Assembly: GCF_030315915.2 (NCBI RefSeq)
Contig: NZ_CP135990.1
Location: forward strand, 1,798,001 to 1,862,000
Length of the DNA stretch: 64,000 nucleotides
Reading direction: 5' to 3'
DNA from: Providencia zhijiangensis
GTDB lineage: Bacteria; Pseudomonadota; Gammaproteobacteria; Enterobacterales; Enterobacteriaceae
Both the position numbers and the translations under genes were made by a program. Below the pieces are notes generated by a model. It did not search any database and was not told the DNA's origin. It was given only the letters and a program-made list of their open reading frames with translations. Position 1 is the first letter of the stretch. Every line of letters starts with the position of its first letter. Positions 26,586 to 36,000 of the stretch are shown here, piece by piece.

Positions 26586-27104
26586 ATGAGTGTGCCGCAA
26601 ACAAAAGCTGAACTGCTTTTAACTATTGATAAAAACTTTAGTAAATTAATTAGTTACCTCAACTCAATCCCGCCAAAAATGACCTCAGATAACTCAATGG
26701 ATGGACATGCCAAAGGAACGGAAATGAGTGTTCGTGACCTCGTTTCGTATCTGATTGGATGGAATGCACTTGTTGTAAAGTGGATCACTTCTGATGCTAA
26801 AGGCCAGCCTGTCGATTTTCCAGAAACTGACTATAAGTGGAATCAGCTTGGTCTTCTTGCTCAAAAGTTTTACTCAGATTACCGTGAGTTAAGTTATGAA
26901 TTGTTAGTGGTTGAACTTCAAGCTGTAAAAAATGAAGTTGTGAAGCTTATTGATGAGCGTACCGATGATGTTTTATATGGAAGATCATGGTACACAAAAT
27001 GGACGATGGGGCGAATGATCTCATTCAACACATCTTCGCCGTATGCCAACGCTAATGGAAGATTAAGAAAGTGGGCAAAAAATAATAATATCAGTTTAAA
27101 GTAA
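26586..27104 (+). CDS. ClbS/DfsB-family (DUF1706) four-helix protein
   Basis: A 172-residue protein. The opening PQTKAELLLTIDKNFSKLISYLNSIPP and the later VRDLVSYLIGWN and WTMGRMISFNTSSPYANANGRLRKW segments are the family pattern. ClbS protects colibactin producers by opening the warhead cyclopropane; DfsB is a related DinB-like protein. No colibactin genes are visible, so the role here is unknown, perhaps protection from an electrophile. It begins directly after the polyferredoxin stop, and the two should be co-expressed. Confidence 0.82.
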   Translation: MSVPQTKAELLLTIDKNFSKLISYLNSIPPKMTSDNSMDGHAKGTEMSVRDLVSYLIGWNALVVKWITSDAKGQPVDFPETDYKWNQLGLLAQKFYSDYRELSYELLVVELQAVKNEVVKLIDERTDDVLYGRSWYTKWTMGRMISFNTSSPYANANGRLRKWAKNNNISLK

Positions 27105-27184
27105 GAATCAGAGTGAAATTATATGGACGAAAAATCGCTCTATGCCTAAATTGTTAACCTGACTACTTTTAATGTATAAAATAA

Positions 27185-27202
27185 GCGCCTTTATTCAGGC
27201 GC
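27185..27202 (-). terminator. Short hairpin terminator
   Basis: GCGCCT/AGGCGC, perfect 6-base-pair stem with a 6-base loop. On the minus strand it is followed by TTATTTTATAC, so it best fits the hydrolase gene ending at 27224; it may also serve the + strand gene. Confidence 0.55.
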
Positions 27203-27223
27203 GTATTTACAAACTTAACGTTA

Positions 27224-28117
27224 TTAATTCACTTCACTCTCTCGCATATTCTCAATAATCATTTCAGCAATTTGAGGGTTTAATGCGGCTGGCGTATCGT
27301 GCCCCATACCTTCAATCACTTCTAATTTTGCTGTTTCAATATTATCAAAAATATCCTGACCTGAAGTGACGGGGAATAATGGGTCAATAGAACCGTGGAT
27401 CACCAGCGTTGGGGCAGTGATAGCACCGAGGAGAGGTCTTAGATCACCCGTTACTGCAACGGCAGCTAACTGACGTTTAGTACCTTCAGGGGAGTAATTA
27501 CGCTGGAATGCTTGTGTAATATAGTCACGGCAATTTTCTTCATCGAACGGCACGCACGTTGAACCAATACGACGATAAAATGCGAGTTGCCCAGCAACGT
27601 ATCCGTCAAAATCTTGTTTAGGATCTACACTAGGAGACATTAGCATTTTCATGACATCCGGCTCGCTTTGCGGCAATTGAGGATTGCCAGTTGATGACAT
27701 AATTGGGCAAAGTGAAAGAGTGCGGTTCGGAACTTTTGATGCAACCACTTGCGCTATCATTCCTCCCATCGAACGCCCTACAATATGGGCTTTCTCAATG
27801 GATAAGCTATCTAGCAAGGCGATAATATCATCGGCCATTTCAAATAAGGTGTAGGGAACATCGACATGCTCGCCGTTTTGTAAGCGCTCAGCCATTTCTC
27901 CGATATTTAGTGGCGGGTAATTATCTAAATGTGGCGATAAACCCGCATCACGGTTATCGGGACGAATAATATAAAAACCTGCATCGGCAATTTGTTGGCA
28001 AAATTCTGATGTCCAACTAATGTTATGTCCACCTAACCCTGCAATAAGTACGATTGCAGGGTGTTCTGGCTGACCAAAGGTATCGTAATACAGTGTTAAT
28101 GGTGCTGTTTTTGTCAT
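27224..28117 (-). CDS. Alpha/beta hydrolase
   Basis: A 297-residue cytoplasmic alpha/beta hydrolase with an oxyanion-hole segment IAGLGGHNISW, nucleophile elbow GRSMGG (Ser116), acid in VIHGSIDPLFP and His in GMGHDTP near the C-terminus. It resembles esterases and the 3-oxoadipate enol-lactonase group; the substrate is unknown. A separate MFS gene lies upstream on the same strand, 136 bases away. Confidence 0.85.
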   Translation of the reverse strand: MTKTAPLTLYYDTFGQPEHPAIVLIAGLGGHNISWTSEFCQQIADAGFYIIRPDNRDAGLSPHLDNYPPLNIGEMAERLQNGEHVDVPYTLFEMADDIIALLDSLSIEKAHIVGRSMGGMIAQVVASKVPNRTLSLCPIMSSTGNPQLPQSEPDVMKMLMSPSVDPKQDFDGYVAGQLAFYRRIGSTCVPFDEENCRDYITQAFQRNYSPEGTKRQLAAVAVTGDLRPLLGAITAPTLVIHGSIDPLFPVTSGQDIFDNIETAKLEVIEGMGHDTPAALNPQIAEMIIENMRESEVN

Positions 28118-28253
28118 TTTATTTCCCTATTTTTGGCGATAGCTATTTATGCAATAACTCAGCAAGAAAGGCTAGCGCTAAAAAAAACAATCGTTACCAA
28201 TTTAAACGCCATTTACTTTAGTTATTAATAATAAATCGACTTTGTTAGAGAAC

Positions 28254-29441
28254 TTAGAGAGCTTTTTTCTGGTAATAATTGATCCCTAACAGCGCAAGCG
28301 CAGCCACAAATGACAATACCGCGACATGTAAATTGCCCATTAATCCATACAGAGAGACGAAAACACCACCAAGCGCAGAGCCTAAGGCGATTCCGCTATT
28401 AAAAAAGGCAATATACAGGGAGCTTGTGGCTTCAATATTGTGGGCGCTGTAACGCATCATCCAAGTCATTAAGGCGACAGATACGCCACCATAAGCAATT
28501 CCCCAAAGCACCATAGTGGACAATACCATCCATACACTCATTGGAAAGAATATATATGCGCCTAAACTTAAGATAAGACCGCTGGCTATCATCACGACCA
28601 CAAAATTTAAGTGTTTGTTGGCGGTGAGCCCAAATAGAAAGTTACCTACGATACCTGCCAACCCGTAAATCAGTAAGATGCCCCCTAAAAGGTCGTTTGA
28701 AATCAAACCATTACTGGATAGCAGCGCACGAATATAGGTAAACGCCATAAAATGCCCGGATACAATAAGCAGCGTTATCAGCAGCCCATTGATAATGATG
28801 GGACGCTTAATTTGAGTGATAAACGTTTTAAATGTGGGAGACGTCATCGCGGGAAGAGAAGGCAATTGTGTGAGCAAAGAGAATAAAAGTAACAATGAAA
28901 TAAAGGACATTGAGGCAAATGCGGCACGCCAGCCTAGCCATTCGCCCATTAAAATGCCGAAAGGTACGCCCAGTACAGACGCTGCTGCCACGCCACCAAA
29001 AACTAACGAAGTTGCTAGCGCGACAGAGGGGGCTGCCACTAAGCGAGGCACTAACCCGCCTGCTAATGCCCAAATAATGCCAATACAAACGCCAACAAAA
29101 AGACGACTGATCAAGAGTAGCCAATAATACGGTGTTAAAGCCGCCACTAAGTTACAAAGGGTCAGTAAAATTGCTCCAATCAATAACAGTGTTTTGCGGT
29201 CAACAGAACGCGTAAATAACACAATCAGCGGTGAGCTGATGGCGGCGGTGATAGCAGGAAGTGTCATTAAGAAACCGGTGGTTGCTAAGGAAACAGAAAA
29301 ATCCTCCACAATTGGCGTTAATAGCCCTACGGGGATCATCTCGGTTGTCACCACACTGAAGGTCGCCAACATGAGCGTCAGAATAGCCCCCCATCGCTGT
29401 TGAAAAGTTGCATTGCCTTCAATCGTTATTGTGTTCGTCAT
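28254..29441 (-). CDS. MFS exporter (DHA1, 12 segments)
   Basis: A 395-residue major-facilitator protein with twelve hydrophobic segments; TTEMIPVGLLTPI and MTLPAITAAISSPL are typical of AraJ/SotB-like exporters. I chose ATG 29441, with GGAA 7 bases upstream, over an in-frame codon at 29525 that adds 28 non-membrane residues. It is divergent from a LysR gene that probably controls it. Confidence 0.86.
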   Translation of the reverse strand: MTNTITIEGNATFQQRWGAILTLMLATFSVVTTEMIPVGLLTPIVEDFSVSLATTGFLMTLPAITAAISSPLIVLFTRSVDRKTLLLIGAILLTLCNLVAALTPYYWLLLISRLFVGVCIGIIWALAGGLVPRLVAAPSVALATSLVFGGVAAASVLGVPFGILMGEWLGWRAAFASMSFISLLLLFSLLTQLPSLPAMTSPTFKTFITQIKRPIIINGLLITLLIVSGHFMAFTYIRALLSSNGLISNDLLGGILLIYGLAGIVGNFLFGLTANKHLNFVVVMIASGLILSLGAYIFFPMSVWMVLSTMVLWGIAYGGVSVALMTWMMRYSAHNIEATSSLYIAFFNSGIALGSALGGVFVSLYGLMGNLHVAVLSFVAALALLGINYYQKKAL

Positions 29442-29551
29442 ATAAAGTTCCAAATAATTGCGGTCAGTAAATAGTTTCAAGCGTGAATTGATCTTATCTG
29501 GGACATTATTGATAATAAATATCACTTCTGTGGCTTCATTGGGGACAAATC

Positions 29552-30478
29552 GTGTCTAATTCAGCGTCATTATTGATGGATAATTTATTGGATTTAAAAG
29601 TCTTTGTGGATGTGGTCGAAACGGGAAGCTTTACGCATTCAGCGGAAAGGTTGGGTATTTCACGTTCGGCCGTGGGGAAATGTGTCGCGCGATTAGAAAG
29701 CCGGCTACAAATTCGCTTATTGCATCGTACGACCCGCAGCCTTCGCTTAAGTGATGAAGGGCAAACCGTATATGAAGGGGCGCTCAAGATTTTACGTGAA
29801 GTCGCCGATATCGAAAATGAACTGAGTCAGGGACAACTACAACCAAAAGGATTATTGCGTATTACGGTTCCAGTCATATTTGGGCGTTTGTACATCATGC
29901 CTATCGTTAAAGAATATGTACGGCGCTGGCCTGATGTGGAGGTAGATGTTCATTTCTCGGATGACTATAGCGATATTGTCGGGGAAGGGTTTGACCTTGC
30001 TATTCGTATTGGGGGAAATGATGATAACCGGCTGATCCGCAAAGTCTTAGCGCCGCATCGACTGATCACTTGCGCATCCCCAGCCTATTTACAACAGTAT
30101 GGCACTCCACAGAGCATTTCAGAGTTAGTGAAGCATCAAAAGTTGGTATTTAAACATCGGGGTAGTGCTGTTCCATGGCAATTTCATACCCCGCATGGAA
30201 AGCAATTATTACCCGTCTCTGGGCGCATGACATTGAATGACACACAGGCAATTTTGGATGCCAGTATTGAAGGCGAGGGAATTTGCCAATTAGGGGCTTT
30301 CTTAGTGGGAAACGCTATCCAGCAAGGGCGACTGATCCCAATATTGAGTGAATTTTCTCGTCAAGAATCCTCGATTTGTGCGTTATATCCGACAAAACGT
30401 TATTTGCCGCTCAAAGTGAGCTACTTCTTAACGTTGATCGAGGAATGCTGGCAAGGAAAAGCGATTTGGGACATTTAA
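29552..30478 (+). CDS. LysR-family regulator
   Basis: A 308-residue LysR protein: DLKVFVDVVETGSFTHSAERLG, then the recognition segment ISRSAVGKCVARLESRL. It starts at GTG 29552 with GGGGA 6 bases upstream; ATG 29576 is the alternative. It is divergent from the MFS gene at 28254-29441. Its stop overlaps by 4 bases that of the convergent DauR-like gene. Confidence 0.87.
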   Translation: MSNSASLLMDNLLDLKVFVDVVETGSFTHSAERLGISRSAVGKCVARLESRLQIRLLHRTTRSLRLSDEGQTVYEGALKILREVADIENELSQGQLQPKGLLRITVPVIFGRLYIMPIVKEYVRRWPDVEVDVHFSDDYSDIVGEGFDLAIRIGGNDDNRLIRKVLAPHRLITCASPAYLQQYGTPQSISELVKHQKLVFKHRGSAVPWQFHTPHGKQLLPVSGRMTLNDTQAILDASIEGEGICQLGAFLVGNAIQQGRLIPILSEFSRQESSICALYPTKRYLPLKVSYFLTLIEECWQGKAIWDI

Positions 30479-31104
30479 CTGTCTTTCTTGGCATATAAAT
30501 AGACCGAAGCCCGAGAAACCCCAAGGTGTTGCGCGATGGTATCCATGGATTTTTTAATATCAAGAAGGCCTTCTTTGCGTAAAATTTCGATTAAAGCAAC
30601 GCGGTCATCCGCCTTCAAGGTACGCGGAGTGGCGGCGATAGAAGCGGCGTATTGATCGATGCGAGTACGGATTGCTTCGCTGCCATTAGGTTCCAGATGC
30701 TCTTTAACGGGGCTGCATCCCACTTCTGTAAATTGTGACAGCATGCTTTGCATACTGCGAAACTGGGTCATATCTAAATTGAGGCACAATGCGGCAACAT
30801 ATTGCCCAGTTTCATCTTTGATACCGATGGATGTACTTTTGGCTGGGCGTCCATCTGGAAATTGATTGGCATAATTGGAGATGATATTGGGGAAATCGGC
30901 AGATTCAATACGGGCGAGACCCAATTCGGTTGTTGGTTGACCCTCTTTGCGCCCAGAGAGGTTGTTATGAATCGAAATAATCGAATGCTCAGGGTTTTTC
31001 AGATCATGGACCACCACTTCACAGAAAGGGGCAAATGTTTCACTTAGCCCTTGTGCTATGGCTTCAATTTGTGCCAATAAACTGTTTTCTTGTGGTTTTG
31101 CCAT
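30475..31104 (-). CDS. YheO/DauR-like PAS-domain regulator
   Basis: A 209-residue regulator with a YheO-like PAS domain (about 5-125; FAPFCEVVVHDLKNPEHSII) and a C-terminal helix-turn-helix (about 165-205; DTIAQHLGVSRASVYLYAK). DauR represses D-arginine catabolism in Pseudomonas; members usually control amino-acid catabolic operons next to them. Here it is the third gene of an operon with RidA and a PLP dehydratase. Its Shine-Dalgarno sequence, GAAGGGG, can be paired by an upstream GCCCCTTC (see 31112-31179). Confidence 0.86.
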   Translation of the reverse strand: MAKPQENSLLAQIEAIAQGLSETFAPFCEVVVHDLKNPEHSIISIHNNLSGRKEGQPTTELGLARIESADFPNIISNYANQFPDGRPAKSTSIGIKDETGQYVAALCLNLDMTQFRSMQSMLSQFTEVGCSPVKEHLEPNGSEAIRTRIDQYAASIAATPRTLKADDRVALIEILRKEGLLDIKKSMDTIAQHLGVSRASVYLYAKKDS

Positions 31105-31111
31105 AACTCTA

Positions 31112-31179
31112 CCCCTTCATCTATTTTGGATATCTCTTTAAATATTAAACTATTTTTTTCAATTCTAATAGAGAAGGGG
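31112..31179 (-). promoter_or_regulatory. Leader hairpin that can sequester the regulator gene's ribosome-binding site
   Basis: On the transcribed strand, CCCCTTC (31179-31173) then CTATT can pair with AATAG and GAAGGGG (31118-31112). That is 7 plus 5 base pairs around a loop of about 35 bases. The second arm is the Shine-Dalgarno sequence, 7 bases before the ATG at 31104. Inference: translation of the regulator is tuned by this structure, perhaps through ribosomes finishing the upstream gene. Confidence 0.5.
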
Positions 31180-31189
31180 CATAAATTGC

Positions 31190-32158
31190 TTAAGCTAACA
31201 TTAATTCTGCGAAGCGCTTAATGTCCACATTTCCGCCGCTGATAATAATCCCAACGCGTTTGCCGTGCAGCTGTCCTTTCATTTTCAAGGCGGCAGCGAA
31301 AGAGAGGCAACCGGTCGGCTCCACAATCATTTTCATGCGTTCAGCATAGAACTTCATGCGATCGACTAATTGCGCATCGGTCACGGTTAAAATGTCATCC
31401 ACATTCTGTTTGATCAGCTCAAATGTGTAGTTCCCAACATGTTGAGTTTGAGCGCCATCCGCGATAGTTTTCGGAGTTTCAATATGCACGATTTTCCCAC
31501 TACGGAAAGATTGTTGCGCATCATTGCCCGCTTCAGGTTCCACACCGTAGATTTTGCAGTTTGGTGATAAAGCTCGTGCTGCCAACGCACAACCAGACAG
31601 TAATCCACCACCGCCGAGACAAACAAATAGGGCATCAAGCTCGCCAACTTCCTCGAACAGCTCTTTCGCGGCAGTACCTTGACCCGCAATAATGTCCACA
31701 TGGTCGTAAGGTGGGATGATGGTCAGCCCTTCTTTTTCTGCAAGATCGCGACAAAGTTGCTCTCTATCTTGGGTATAGCGGTCAAATCTAATCACTTTAG
31801 CGCCATAGCCTTGGGTGGCGGCAACTTTGACTTCTGGAGAGTCAATCGGCATCAATATGGTGGCTGGAATCTTCAACATTTGCGCCGCCAGCGCGATACC
31901 TTGCGCATGGTTTCCTGACGAAAATGCGATAACTCCCGCTTTCTTTTGCGCAGGGGTGAGCTGTGAAAGGGCGTTTAACGCGCCGCGAAATTTAAATGCC
32001 CCCATACGTTGGAAGTTTTCACATTTAAAGAATAACTCAGCGCCAAACTCATTGTTGACTGTCGTGGACGTCATCACTGGGGTTTTGTGTGCAATACCTG
32101 CAATGCGCTGTGCTGCGGCTTCGACATCTTGATAGGTCGGTAATGTTAATTCAGACAT
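31190..32158 (-). CDS. PLP-dependent threo-3-hydroxyaspartate ammonia-lyase / serine-threonine dehydratase
   Basis: A 322-residue fold-type II PLP enzyme. The cofactor lysine is Lys56 in GAFKFRGA. SSGNHAQGIA and the CLGGGGLLSGCA phosphate loop are present, and IISGGNVD stands near the C-terminus. The length and absence of an ACT domain fit the serine racemase/threo-3-hydroxyaspartate dehydratase group rather than biosynthetic IlvA. I chose ATG 32158, with GGGG 6 bases upstream. RidA is just upstream, 44 bases away, and a DauR-like regulator downstream. RidA would clear the reactive enamine made by this enzyme. Confidence 0.87.
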   Translation of the reverse strand: MSELTLPTYQDVEAAAQRIAGIAHKTPVMTSTTVNNEFGAELFFKCENFQRMGAFKFRGALNALSQLTPAQKKAGVIAFSSGNHAQGIALAAQMLKIPATILMPIDSPEVKVAATQGYGAKVIRFDRYTQDREQLCRDLAEKEGLTIIPPYDHVDIIAGQGTAAKELFEEVGELDALFVCLGGGGLLSGCALAARALSPNCKIYGVEPEAGNDAQQSFRSGKIVHIETPKTIADGAQTQHVGNYTFELIKQNVDDILTVTDAQLVDRMKFYAERMKMIVEPTGCLSFAAALKMKGQLHGKRVGIIISGGNVDIKRFAELMLA

Positions 32159-32202
32159 GATATACCCCATTATTAAATGGCTGATTGGTAATAACTTGAT
32201 TT

Positions 32203-32634
32203 TTATAACAATGAACTAGCCGCTACAGCGGTTGCTTCAATTTCGATCCCCGCACCAAAATGCAGTTTACTGACACCCGCAACAGCGCGAGCAGGACGAA
32301 ACTCGCCAATCCAATTGGCATAAATTTGATTAAATACCGGCCAATTGTCCATGTCCGCGATATACACCCGAACTTGAACCAATTGTTGCCGACCGACACC
32401 ACTGGCAGATAAGCAAGCCTCTAAATTTGCTAATACAAGTTCAGCTTGCTCGGCAAAGGGAGCATCTGCATGGACATTTCCTTGGCTATCTGTGGGTAAT
32501 TGTCCCGATATAAACACGAAACCATTCGCCGTGACGGTGTGGGAATAGTGCCCTCTTGGTGGAACCAACTGGGAAGCATTAGTGTAAACAATATTGCTGC
32601 AAACGATATTGGTAGAAACGGTATTTTGGCTCAT
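32203..32634 (-). CDS. RidA-family enamine/imine deaminase
   Basis: A 143-residue protein with the RidA signatures FISGQLPTD, the substrate-binding Arg116 in RPARAVAGV, and a terminal GAGIEIEATAVA. RidA proteins hydrolyse 2-aminoacrylate and similar imines released by PLP dehydratases. The N-terminal 18 residues are an unusual extension with NTVS-TNIV-SNIV-type repetition. It is the first gene of the operon with the dehydratase and the DauR-like regulator. Confidence 0.88.
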   Translation of the reverse strand: MSQNTVSTNIVCSNIVYTNASQLVPPRGHYSHTVTANGFVFISGQLPTDSQGNVHADAPFAEQAELVLANLEACLSASGVGRQQLVQVRVYIADMDNWPVFNQIYANWIGEFRPARAVAGVSKLHFGAGIEIEATAVAASSLL

Positions 32635-33022
32635 TGTTTTTCCTCATTCGGAAATTTAATTTATACAATTAGTCTAATATTGGACCATGTGTTTAGTCAA
32701 TGGCTTTTTTGCTGTTTAAATGAACTAAAAATTTTCGTCAAATTGCCGATGATATCTGTGCAGATCAGTCTAAAACTGAGAAAAATTGTTATAGACGGTA
32801 TTTTGCTCACGACTTTATACATTGCTGGCCAATCTTCCATAATTAGGGGGATTTGGCGCAAGAATTGGGAAAATAGCGGGGGAATATTTAAATTATTGGT
32901 ATTTAATTCCAGATGAATAATTAAGCAGTAAAGTTAAATAATCAGGAATAAGAATAATCAAATTGAGATGAATAACTAAAAATGATAAGAAGTTGTTATA
33001 TAACTACATTTAGGAAATTAAC
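32635..33022. other. Intergenic region between ridA-type operon and the yehI-type operon
   Basis: About 390 bases with no supported gene. It must hold two divergent promoters. Visible structure: a near-palindrome GTCTAATATTGGAC (32672-32685, one mismatch) close to the ridA-type start, TTAGTC repeated at 32669 and 32693, and a perfect 10-base palindrome GTTATATAAC (32995-33004) just before the DUF4132 gene. The first may be an operator for the DauR-like regulator. Confidence 0.45.
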
Positions 33023-36000
33023 ATGGCTAAAATTACCTTTGACCTTCTGGCTATTTATGGCGAAAAAGGGGACACTGCAGGATTACAATATTTACAAGAA
33101 TCCCTGCTTCCTTTCGCTGCATTTGAAGAAAGCTTACCCAAATCGCTCTTTGATTATGTGATGGAGAGTAAATCCCCTGAAATTCTTATGAAACTGGGGC
33201 AGTTGGACAAAGAAAAAGCCACAATTTTGTTAGACAAACCGGGAACGGTGGATTGGTGGTGGGGAAGCCACAGTTTTGATGCCGGCTCGTATAGCAAAGT
33301 GATCCGCCAAGGTAAAAATGCTCGCCATAAACTGTATTCCAAAGTGGGTGATGATATTACGCCAGCGCAGATCGCGCGTTTTGCAAAAGTGGTCGCGGCG
33401 GCTTGCCAAGAGGTGAATATCAAAATTCTGACGCCAGAATTGCCGTCTTGGATGCTGTATTTACTGTGTGATGCGTTTGTAACCACCTTTGAAAATTCAC
33501 GCCATGCTAAATATGAACACCGTAAACACTGGAACTACGATCTGCTCAGTCAGTTAGTGGAAAATGAAGCCGAACAACCGGGTAACACCGTGCTATACGG
33601 TATTTTTGATAGACAAAACCTGTCTGATTATCACTACGAAAATATGGCGTTATTATTCGCTATCCCAGGTTTAAAAGAATACTTAATTGCTGAGCAAGAT
33701 TTTATTCGCCAAAGCCTGCTGAGCAATTTATCCGCCAGTGGTCAGATCCAATTGATCGATATCCTGAGAAAAGACGAGGCGCTGTATAGCGTGTTTGCCG
33801 ATATTTTAGTGCTATTGGCAACCAGTTCACTGAAAACCGTGCGCTCAGCGGCTGAGCCAGTAATGTCTATTCTGCCGGAAGAGGCGGTTAAAACCCACTT
33901 AACCAAAGTACTGCTTGAAGGAACGCCAAAACAGCGTACGCAAGCGGCGGATCTGTTTGCCCGTATTGGTAAAGATAGAGATATTCTTGAAGCAGCATTG
34001 AAAGGGGAAACCAACAAAACTGTCCTCAAGAGTATTGAAAGTGCTATTTCTCGTTTTGATGTGATGGATTGTGCGAGCGAAGTGGAAGCGGTAGAAATTC
34101 CAGACGTTATCCCGATGGAAGATACGCCATTGCCAGCAAGTGCCGTCGATATTTTGGTATCTAACTTCCGTGAAATGCTGCAAAAAGCCAAAGAAAATGC
34201 TGAGCGTGAACTGGAAGAAAATAAGCAAGAAAAGCATAAATACACGTGGTCACAACGCCATTACAAAGAGTTCAGTCAACACAGTGAAGACGAGTGTGCT
34301 GGCTTATTAGCTAAATTAAACTCGGGCGTTGGGGTGATCACTGATCATGAATACAATGTCATCAAGCACAAAGAGCGCATTAATAATTTACCGGAATTCA
34401 CGCTATTCCACGCGTTGCGTTTACTGAGTCATAACCGTTCTGATGTTGAGCATTTTTCTCACTATCAACTCACTCGTGAAGTTCCCGTTCGCATCCTGTC
34501 GCAGCTCGATTTACGTCAATTAGAAAAAGGGCTTGAGCAGTGCAATTTTAAAAATGCGAGCCGCTTAATTGCTGACTTATGCCTGCGTTCATACAGTGAT
34601 GGATTAGGGCTATTTAGAGCGCCGGAACAAATTTGGCCGTTCTTTATGCAGTATCCTGATTTCTTAAGTGAAGCGCTGGGTCTTATCCCGCAGCACCAAG
34701 GGCATCGTTATTACCAAGAGTATGATGCGTCTAACGCGGTAACCATTTTGGGTAAATACCCGACCATTCCAGCGCGATTCATTCCTCGCATTATGGAGTT
34801 GGCGCTGGGTGAAAACAAAACCCACCGTTTAAGCGCTCAAAAATTGCTGGAAACCTTACCAAGCATTCACGTGAATGCGGCAGAAGGCCTTGATTCTGGT
34901 AAACAAGAGATCCGCGTGACTGCCATCGAATGGTTAGCTCGATTAAAACATCCAGATTCCCTAAAACCGCTGTACGCGTTGCTGAAAAAAGAGAAACGTG
35001 AAGTGGTAAGAGCCGCATTATTAACGGCATTAGAGCAATTTGGCGAAGATATTTCCGGTTACTTAGCACCAAAAGTTTTGCTAGCAGAAGCGCAAAAAGG
35101 CTTAAAAGCCAAAGCACCGGCGAGTATGGCATGGTTTGATCTGGACGCTATTCCAGCCATGACCTGGCAAGATAATAAAAAGGTGGACGCGGACATCATC
35201 CGCTGGTGGATCATTCTGGCGGTGAAGTTAAAAATGCCTGCGGGTAATGGGCTATTACAGCGCTATATCAGCTTATTATCATTAGACAGCCAGCGTAAGT
35301 TAGGTAGCTTTATTCTGAACAGTTTTATTAGCCAAGATGTGGCGGGACCGTCACTGGAAGCGGCGATGGCGGAAGCGGAAAGAGACGCGCCATCACGCTT
35401 GAAAAACTACCAAGATTGGCTAAAACGCTGGCCTGAATACTATGCCAAGTATGAAAACTTCACCCTTGAGCAGACCATCAACGAGATCAAAAACGAAGTA
35501 TTAGGTCGTTATTTAGGCTCGGCTATCAGTGAAAAAGGGATGCTTGCGCTGATTTGTGGTGTGGAGGGACATGTTGCCGTAACCATGCTGCGTAACTATA
35601 TGCGAGACCATTACCAGCGTCGCGCTCAAATTGAAGCGATGATTGACGCGATTGCCGTCAGTAACGACCCGCTGATCATCCAGCTTTTATTATCACTATC
35701 GCGTCGTTATCGTACCGCATCGGTCCAAGAAAAAGCTCGTGGATTAGTCTCTGATATTGCGCAGCGTAACGGTTGGAGCGCGGATGAACTGGCAGACAGA
35801 ACCATCCCAACGGCAGGTATGGACGAAACTGGCACCTTAGTACTGGAATATGGCGATCGCACGTTTACCGCCAAACTCGATGCTCAGCAAAAACTGGTGT
35901 TATTTAACCCAGAAGGCAAAGAGATCAAAGCACTGCCAGCGGCACGCAAGACTGATAATGAAGAGCTGATTAAAGAGTCGAAAAAACTCCTGACATCCAG

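Noticed and set aside
32851-32870. Possible sigma-54 promoter (TTGGCGC-N5-TTGGG) before the DUF4132 gene
   Set aside because: The -12 element has GG where GC is required, and it is far from the start; no sigma-54 activator nearby.
32500-32916. 138-residue + strand ORF antisense to the ridA-type gene and reaching into the intergenic region
   Set aside because: It mostly mirrors the RidA gene, has no Shine-Dalgarno sequence and no recognisable protein pattern.
33742-34245. Long antisense ORFs inside the DUF4132 gene
   Set aside because: They are in the shadow of a strongly coding frame and show no protein-family pattern.
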